From NCBI GenBank assembly GCA_041395325.1, contig JAWLAT010000044.1, positions 1 through 27,256 of the forward strand: DNA of 27,256 bases, given 5' to 3'. This document shows, in pieces, positions 22,110 to 27,256 of this stretch. The notes beneath the pieces are model-generated. The model was not told the DNA's origin. It saw only the letters and a program-made list of their open reading frames with translations, and made no database searches. The translations under genes were made by a program, and so were the position numbers. The DNA is from JAWLAT01 sp041395325. GTDB taxonomy: Bacteria; Pseudomonadota; Gammaproteobacteria; Xanthomonadales; SZUA-5. Each line of letters begins with the position of its first letter. The first letter of the stretch is position 1.

Positions 22110-23621
22110 ATGCTCGCTATCGAACTCCAGAGCCCTTCGCGAGTTGCCGGAGAAGTCGCTGCGCCGCAGTCGTTGTGGTTCTTGTTGCGGCTGTGGCTGG
22201 CAGCGCAGCCGTCGACTCACGGTCATGCCGGTTGGCTGCGCGCCGAACAGCTGCGTGAGCAGTTTCCTGCCGCTCGGCACCCGCGCATGATCGTCAGTCG
22301 GGCCTTCGCCGATCTGGAACGGTGGGGGGTGCGGGCTGGCTGGGGCACGGACAGGAGCCGGCCATTGCCATTGCTGCGGCGACAGGGCCGCAGTCGCGGG
22401 CCCTTCTGGCTGGCGCCTGGTCAGGCCGAGCAGCTGCAGATCACGCTGCATGGTCAGGCCGTCGATGTGCGGATCGTCGCACAATGGCTCGACTGCGCTG
22501 ACGACGCCGAGCGAAGCGTATCGCCAGGCAGCGCCGCTGCCGTTCCCGCCTATTGGTCGGCGTGGTCGGCTGCCCGCCGCGATCTGCTCGATGGCCGCCT
22601 CATCATCGACGGTCGCCGAGGGGCGCTGGCGGGCTACCGTCGCGCCCAGGCCATCGCCGTGGACGATTACCAGGAGGGCCTGGCGCTGCTGCAGCAGGCG
22701 ATCGTCTGGCGGCGTGCCGGCGATGCCGATGCAGCGCAGGGGGTACTCGAACAGATCGACCGTCGCTGGCGTGACAGCGAGGCGCCGGCACAGGCCTGGC
22801 TGGGGGCGATGAGCGCCATCGTTCGGGCCTGGTGCGCCTACGCCCGCCGTGAGTTGCCGGCGGCGCGGCGGATCCTCGCTCAGGCCCGACGCGAAAGCCG
22901 CTGGGCCGCGCTGTTTCAGGCCCACCCGCGAGTGGTGGGCGAGCACGCCAATCTGCTCGCCCTGATCGAGCGATCCGAAGCGCTGGACGAACAGCGCAGC
23001 CAGGCCGAACGCGATCGCGCGGCGACCGCGGCCATCGCCCACTACCAGCAGGCGCTGGCCAGTGCCAACGAGGCCGAATCCTTCGACGCGGCCGCCGCCG
23101 CTGCCAGCAATCTGGGTTGGACCTTGTGGTTGTTGCGCCGCTGCGGATTGCGGGCGCCTGCGCTGCGGTCGGGTTCACCGCTGCAATGGATCGGGCTCAG
23201 CGCGGCAATGGCCGAATCGCATCGCATCGCGGCCGGTGTCTGGAACACGATCTATCTGTTGCGGGTGGTGCGCGACGGCGGTGGGATGCAGGAGCGACCC
23301 GCCTGGGCCGAGTTTCGGCGCTGGCCGGTGCTGTCGCCGGAGGAGTTCGCCGCAGCGATTGCACCGGTCCGTTGGGACGGGCTGCCGGCCCAATGGTGTG
23401 CCTTGGCGCAGCGCGAATGCGAGCGCGTCGAGCGGGGGGAACTCCAGGTCGATGCGTTGCAGCGGGCCAATCTGTTGCTGGAACTGGCCTGGTATGAGGC
23501 CCATCAGGGCAATGCGGATGCCGCCGCAGTCAGTGCGCAGCGCTTGCGCCGACGTCTGCGCGAATTGGCGCCGAGTGATCGCAGCTTCTTTCGGCAGGCG
23601 CTGCGCAGGTTGCCCGAATAG
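22110..23621 (+). CDS. Unrecognised 503-aa protein, possible winged-helix plus TPR-like helices
   Basis: I do not recognise this protein as a named family. Residues about 20-80 (SLWFLLRLWLAAQPSTHGHA, RAEQLREQFPAARHPRMIVSRAFADLERWG) look like a winged-helix unit with a recognition helix in MIVSRAFADLERW. After about residue 145 the sequence is mostly amphipathic helix rich in Ala, Arg and Gln, with helix pairs such as YQEGLALLQQAIVWRRAGDA and AAQGVLEQIDRRW that resemble TPR repeats. No signal peptide, membrane helix or catalytic motif is seen. It is divergent from the class D beta-lactamase-like gene across 130 bp, so a regulator or scaffold linked to it is possible (inference). It ends 24 bp from the convergent GGDEF gene. 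Confidence 0.75.
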   Translation: MLAIELQSPSRVAGEVAAPQSLWFLLRLWLAAQPSTHGHAGWLRAEQLREQFPAARHPRMIVSRAFADLERWGVRAGWGTDRSRPLPLLRRQGRSRGPFWLAPGQAEQLQITLHGQAVDVRIVAQWLDCADDAERSVSPGSAAAVPAYWSAWSAARRDLLDGRLIIDGRRGALAGYRRAQAIAVDDYQEGLALLQQAIVWRRAGDADAAQGVLEQIDRRWRDSEAPAQAWLGAMSAIVRAWCAYARRELPAARRILAQARRESRWAALFQAHPRVVGEHANLLALIERSEALDEQRSQAERDRAATAAIAHYQQALASANEAESFDAAAAAASNLGWTLWLLRRCGLRAPALRSGSPLQWIGLSAAMAESHRIAAGVWNTIYLLRVVRDGGGMQERPAWAEFRRWPVLSPEEFAAAIAPVRWDGLPAQWCALAQRECERVERGELQVDALQRANLLLELAWYEAHQGNADAAAVSAQRLRRRLRELAPSDRSFFRQALRRLPE

Positions 23622-23645
23622 CCCTGAGCGCCCGACGATCCGGCT

Positions 23646-24890
23646 TCAGTCAGCCGCGATGCAGCGGTCGCGACCCTCTCGCTTGCCGCGATAGAGGCGG
23701 CGATCGGCAGTGGCCAACAGGGCCGCGGCACTGTGGCCGTCCTCGGGCAGGGCGGCTGCGCCCATCGTGCAGACCAGCGTGATCACCTGACCACCGAGCA
23801 TGGTCGGCAGACTGCGCAATTGCTGCCGGATCTGATCGGCGTGGACCAGTGCTGCCGTCAGGTCCGCACCGGGCAACACCAGGACGAACTCCTCACCGCC
23901 ATAGCGAAACAGCAGATCGCCACGGCGCAGCGTGGAACTGACCACGCGAGCGAAGTGACGCAGGGCTTCATCACCATGCAGATGACCGAAGCGATCATTA
24001 ATCTGCTTGAAGTGATCGATGTCCAGCAGCAGCAGCGCCAGCGGCTGCCCGCGCAACTGCAGCGTACGCAGCTCGTCCGGCAGCCAATGATCCAGATGGC
24101 GGCGGTTGTAGCTGCCGGTCAGCGCATCGGTGATGACTTCGCGTTGCAGGCGCGCGAAGCGCTCGCGATAGCTAAGCACCCAGACTTCCTCGTCGCTGCG
24201 CGCCTGCTCCAGGCGACCGGCTGCGCTCGCTTCCACCCAGTGCAGGTAGGCCCACATGAGCAGCAGGTATTCACTGAGCAGCAGGGCCTTGGCCAACGCC
24301 GTCCACCAGGACTGGCGCCAGTCGACCTGGCCCAGGTGTTGCGTCAGACCGTCGTAGATCAGGGTGTCCAGCAGCAGCATCAGCGACAGGGACAGCAGAG
24401 CCGCGGCCAGCCACGGCCAGTGCCAGCGCTGCAATCGGTGATACAGCAGCAACGTGCCGATGGCACCGACGAACAGCAGGGCGGTGCCGACCAGCACCCG
24501 CCAGAGCACGCCGAGAATGGCCGGTGCGGCCGATGCGGCATCGGCCTGCTGCTGCAGCGCGGTCAGGCCGATCAGCAGGCCCAGGCCGACATTGGCAAAC
24601 ATCAATGACCAGACCAGCTGGCGCGCGGCGACAGCATCCTCGCGCAAGTAGACGAGCAGAAATGCTGCCAGCGTGGCGGGGTAGTACAACGCCGAGCTGA
24701 GCGCGACCGGCACGCCGCCGATCTGCATCGCGACGTCGCCGGCGAGGAAGTACTTCAGTCCTTCAATGCCGCCGAGCAGCAGGAACAGCAGACCGTGCCC
24801 GAACACGGTGCGCGCGCGGAAGGCGGCCAGGATCAACGAAAAAAGCAGCAGACCCTGGATCAGTGCCTGCAACAGGCTGACTTCGGACAA
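23646..24890 (-). CDS. Membrane-bound diguanylate cyclase (GGDEF)
   Basis: A 414-residue inner-membrane enzyme predicted to make cyclic di-GMP from two GTP. The N-terminal ~220 residues hold about six to seven membrane helices with no sensor domain that I can name. The GGDEF domain begins DALTGSYNRRHLD (about 255), has LLLLDIDHFKQINDRFGHLH and the active-site GGEEF (331-335). An RRGD (RxxD) inhibitory site lies exactly five residues before it (322-325), so product inhibition is expected. The best start I can find is TTG at 24890; no in-frame ATG or GTG lies nearby upstream. tRNA-Lys lies 145 bp upstream on the same strand. Confidence 0.92.
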   Translation of the reverse strand: MSEVSLLQALIQGLLLFSLILAAFRARTVFGHGLLFLLLGGIEGLKYFLAGDVAMQIGGVPVALSSALYYPATLAAFLLVYLREDAVAARQLVWSLMFANVGLGLLIGLTALQQQADAASAAPAILGVLWRVLVGTALLFVGAIGTLLLYHRLQRWHWPWLAAALLSLSLMLLLDTLIYDGLTQHLGQVDWRQSWWTALAKALLLSEYLLLMWAYLHWVEASAAGRLEQARSDEEVWVLSYRERFARLQREVITDALTGSYNRRHLDHWLPDELRTLQLRGQPLALLLLDIDHFKQINDRFGHLHGDEALRHFARVVSSTLRRGDLLFRYGGEEFVLVLPGADLTAALVHADQIRQQLRSLPTMLGGQVITLVCTMGAAALPEDGHSAAALLATADRRLYRGKREGRDRCIAAD

Positions 24891-25034
24891 CGGCCCCGTG
24901 CTCCCCGCAGCGGATTCCGCCGATGGTGAGGCCAGCTTGAGCCCGCGCGCGCCGTCGTCGCGTCAACGCTACAGATGTTCACCGTTGCCGCAGCCGCGAC
25001 AGATCATCGTCGGGGCGGGCCATCCGTGGAGGAA

Positions 25035-25110
25035 TGGTGGGTCGTGAAGGATTCGAACCTTCGACCTACGGATTAAAAGTCCGCTGCTCTACCAACTGAG
25101 CTAACGACCC
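25035..25110 (-). tRNA. tRNA-Lys (anticodon UUU)
   Basis: The minus strand folds as a full cloverleaf of 76 nt including an encoded CCA. Acceptor GGGTCGT pairs with ACGACCC; the D arm is GCTCAGTTGGTAGAGC; the anticodon arm GCGGA-CTTTTAA-TCCGT carries TTT; the T arm is GAAGG-TTCGAAT-CCTTC; discriminator A. The body closely follows the E. coli tRNA-Lys. The neighbouring sequence shows no integrase or attachment-site copy. Confidence 0.98.
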
Positions 25111-25187
25111 ACGGGCGGGGGGCGAAGTGTAGGGAAGCGGGCCGCGGCGAACAAGGCGGAATCCGTCGTCGGCTGCCTGCTAAGCTG

Positions 25188-25203
25188 CGCCGCCCCAGCG
25201 GCG
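25188..25203 (+). other. Small GC-rich hairpin ahead of the GT4 gene
   Basis: CGCCGC (25188-25193), loop CCCA, GCGGCG (25198-25203). It follows a possible TAAGCT -10 box (25181-25186) and lies about 25-30 bp before the GT4 start. Its role is unclear and it may be chance. Confidence 0.3.
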
Positions 25204-25235
25204 GTGGCTCAGGTGTCGAGGTTCAGGTGCAGGTG

Positions 25236-26522
25236 ATGACAGGTGGGCAGCAATCCGGACCAGGCGATGCACATGTCGACGGACGACCGCTGCGGATTCT
25301 GTTTCTGACCGACAATTTTCCGCCGGAAGTCAACGCACCCGCCAGCCGCACGCACGAGCACGCGCGCGTCTGGGCCCGCACTGGCGCGAAGGTGACGGTG
25401 ATCACCTGCGCACCCAACTTCCCGACCGGCAAGGTCTTTCCCGGCTATCGCAATCGACTCTGGCAACGCGAATCGATCGATGGCATCGAGGTCATTCGGG
25501 TCTGGACCTACATCACCGCCAACGAAGGCTTCGCCCGACGCATCCTCGACTATCTGTCCTTCATGGTCAGCGCAGCGATTGCCGGTGTGTTGCAACGGCG
25601 CTTTGATGTGGTGGTCGGAACTTCGCCGCAGTTCTTCACCGCCTGTGCTGCATGGTTTGTGGGTTGGGTACGGCGACGACCTTTTGTCTTCGAATTGCGT
25701 GATCTGTGGCCCGAATCGATCAAGGCCGTCGGCGCCATGCAGGCGTCGCGGGCCATCGCCTGGCTGGAGCGCATCGAGTGGTTTCTCTATCGTCGGGCGA
25801 CGCGCATCGTCTCGGTGACGCAGTCCTTTCGCCAGCGTCTGATCGATGGGGGCATACCGGCAAGCAAGCTGGCGGTGGTGACCAACGGAGCCGACCTCAG
25901 CCGCTATCAACCGTGCCCGAAGGATCCGCAGCTGTTGCAGTCGCTGGGGCTGGACGGTGCCTTCGTGGCCGGCTACATCGGTACGCATGGCATGGCCCAT
26001 GCGCTGGAAACCCTGCTGGAGGCGGCGGCGCGCTGGAACGAGGCCGAGTCCGGGCCGTTGCGGCTGTTGCTGGTCGGTGACGGCGCGCAGAAGCCAGCCC
26101 TGCGTCAGCAAGCGCTCGAGATGGGCCTGGGCGAGCGCGTGGTCTTCGTCGACACGGTGCCAAAGGACGAGATTGCGCGCTACTGGTCCGTGCTGGACGC
26201 CTGCATCGTCCATCTGCGGCGTACGCCGTTGTTCGAGACGGTCATTCCCTCCAAGCTGTTCGAGAGCATGGCCATGGGCGTGCCGGTGCTGCTGGGTGTG
26301 GCCGGTGAGGTCCGCACCATCGTCGAACAGACCGCTTGTGGACTGCCCTTCACGCCGGAAGACCCGGCGGCCCTGTTGGCGGTCATGCAGCAACTGGCCG
26401 CGGATGAGGCGTTGCGTCAGCAACTGAGCGAGGCCGGCGTCCGAGGTGCGAGGCATTTCGATCGTGAGCACCTGGCCGGCAGGATGCTCAGCGTGCTGCG
26501 CGGGACGGTGCCCGAGCGGTGA
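25236..26522 (+). CDS. GT4-family glycosyltransferase, WbuB-like
   Basis: A retaining GT4 glycosyltransferase of about 428 residues. It has the N-terminal Rossmann start LRILFLTDNFPPEVNAPASR, typical of WbuB/WcaI-like enzymes that act in O-antigen or capsule assembly. A FELRDLWPESIKAVGA stretch follows, then the nucleotide-sugar half with GYIGTHGMAHALETLLEAA, LLLVGDGAQKPAL, and the E-x7-E-like segment FETVIPSKLFESMAMGVPVL. The C-terminal helix is GVRGARHFDREHLAG. GTG at 25227 or 25233 are alternative starts; ATG 25236 is chosen as the first ATG, but RBS evidence is weak. It lies 31 bp upstream of wecB, suggesting one operon. The acceptor and donor sugars are unknown. Confidence 0.9.
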   Translation: MTGGQQSGPGDAHVDGRPLRILFLTDNFPPEVNAPASRTHEHARVWARTGAKVTVITCAPNFPTGKVFPGYRNRLWQRESIDGIEVIRVWTYITANEGFARRILDYLSFMVSAAIAGVLQRRFDVVVGTSPQFFTACAAWFVGWVRRRPFVFELRDLWPESIKAVGAMQASRAIAWLERIEWFLYRRATRIVSVTQSFRQRLIDGGIPASKLAVVTNGADLSRYQPCPKDPQLLQSLGLDGAFVAGYIGTHGMAHALETLLEAAARWNEAESGPLRLLLVGDGAQKPALRQQALEMGLGERVVFVDTVPKDEIARYWSVLDACIVHLRRTPLFETVIPSKLFESMAMGVPVLLGVAGEVRTIVEQTACGLPFTPEDPAALLAVMQQLAADEALRQQLSEAGVRGARHFDREHLAGRMLSVLRGTVPER

Positions 26523-26553
26523 ATCAGCAAGGAAAGCGACCAAGGAGAACGCC

Positions 26554-27256
26554 ATGACGGCCAACGCGACTGGGCGTGCGCTGAAGATCATCTGTGTGGT
26601 CGGCGCGCGACCGAACTTCATGAAAATGGCGCCCATCCTGAATGCCATGGCCGCCCGGCCGGGCCGCTTTGCGCCCTTGCTGGTGCACACCGGTCAGCAC
26701 TACGACGAGAAGATGAGTCAGACCTTCTTCACCGAACTGGGCCTGCCCCGGCCCGACCTGGATCTGGGCGTTGGCTCGGGCAGCCACGCGGTGCAGACGG
26801 CCAAGGTGATGGTGGCCTTCGAGGAGGTTTGCCTGCAGCACCAGCCCGATCGCATCCTGGTCGTCGGCGACGTCAACTCCACGCTGGCTGCCACGCTGGT
26901 CGGCGCCAAGCTGGGCATTCCTGTCGCGCATGTCGAGGCAGGCCTGCGCTCGCGCGACATGAGCATGCCGGAGGAGGTCAATCGGCTCTGCACCGATGTG
27001 CTGTGTGACCAGCTTTACACCACCGACGCCTTGGCTGATGAGAATCTGCGCGCTGAGGGGATTCCCGCCGAGCGTATTCACCGCGTCGGTAATGTAATGA
27101 TCGACAGCCTGCGGCGGCATCAGGCCGCGGCGGCGAATCGGCCGGTGCTGCAGCAGTTCGGGCTGCAGCCGGGAGGCTACGCGCTGCTGACCCTGCATCG
27201 ACCCGCCACGGTCGATGATCGCGTGCTGTTGGAACCCCTGTTGCGGCGATTGCATG
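26554..27256 (+). CDS. wecB: UDP-N-acetylglucosamine 2-epimerase (non-hydrolysing), 3' end cut by window edge
   Basis: This enzyme interconverts UDP-GlcNAc and UDP-ManNAc, supplying ManNAc-derived sugars for surface polysaccharides. About 234 residues are visible. The start KIICVVGARPNFMKMAPILN, the HTGQHYDEKMSQTFF loop, GDVNSTLA, HVEAGLRS and MPEEVNRL match the family and carry its acidic catalytic residues. The last visible motif, TLHRPATVD, holds the histidine equivalent to that in other epimerases. AAGGAG lies 6 bp before ATG 26554. It is probably cotranscribed with the upstream WbuB-like glycosyltransferase, and further polysaccharide genes are expected beyond the window. Confidence 0.95.
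   Translation, partial: MTANATGRALKIICVVGARPNFMKMAPILNAMAARPGRFAPLLVHTGQHYDEKMSQTFFTELGLPRPDLDLGVGSGSHAVQTAKVMVAFEEVCLQHQPDRILVVGDVNSTLAATLVGAKLGIPVAHVEAGLRSRDMSMPEEVNRLCTDVLCDQLYTTDALADENLRAEGIPAERIHRVGNVMIDSLRRHQAAAANRPVLQQFGLQPGGYALLTLHRPATVDDRVLLEPLLRRLH

Noticed and set aside
25035..25110. tRNA-Lys as an integration site for a genomic island
   Set aside because: No integrase gene or repeated tRNA 3' end was seen on either side, and the flanking genes have the same GC-rich style.
25209..26690. Minus-strand 493-codon frame opposite the GT4 and wecB genes
   Set aside because: It covers parts of two well-supported plus-strand genes, and its composition is that of antisense coding DNA.

Overview
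The window is about 27.3 kb of GC-rich, densely packed chromosomal DNA. It probably comes from a gammaproteobacterium of the Xanthomonadales/Lysobacterales. The clues are a Kdo kinase next to a heptosyltransferase-type GT9, hflKC, REP-like GTGGGAGCGAG repeats, AGGGCCC-type heptad repeats between genes, and membrane proteins beginning MNNPYAAP. This placement is inference, not a database match. There is no plasmid, phage or insertion-sequence signature. No gap longer than about 230 bp lacks a gene; the largest (13913-14103, 16332-16556, 18566-18725, 4414-4600) are promoter or repeat regions.

Layout: (1) 1-1657, divergent LPS-core genes: a GT9 transferase cut by the left edge, and kdkA. (2) 1664-2206, an isolated GspH/FimT pseudopilin. 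(3) 2386-4413, uvrB, followed by an 81-bp tandem REP/G-heptad repeat. (4) 4601-8039, a SulP transporter and an XRE/MmyB regulator, divergent from two small membrane proteins, with a perfect 17-bp palindrome in the divergent gap. (5) 8148-9732, three overlapping paralogous membrane proteins. (6) 9783-14631, a sulfite-dehydrogenase-like soeA and soeB pair on the minus strand with a ParE-type toxin-antitoxin pair between them, and a divergent cytochrome b561. (7) 14664-16331, a FadD-type acyl-CoA ligase. (8) 16557-18565, hflK-hflC. (9) 18726-20923, a soluble GAF histidine kinase and a LuxR-type response regulator. (10) 21017-23621, a class D beta-lactamase-like protein divergent from an unrecognised 503-aa protein. 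(11) 23646-25110, a membrane GGDEF protein and tRNA-Lys(UUU). (12) 25227 to the right edge, a WbuB-like GT4 glycosyltransferase and wecB, probably the start of a surface-polysaccharide cluster.

The most unusual part is region 6. The antitoxin, toxin and soeB reading frames are joined by two TTGA stop/start overlaps, so the toxin-antitoxin pair appears built into the operon of the redox enzyme. The usual membrane subunit SoeC is absent from the locus, while a cytochrome b561 shares the divergent control region. The second theme is the heptad G-rich repeats placed directly after the stop codons of genes at convergent ends (uvrB, hflC and the response regulator). The third is the class D beta-lactamase fold in which the usual SxV motif reads SSE.
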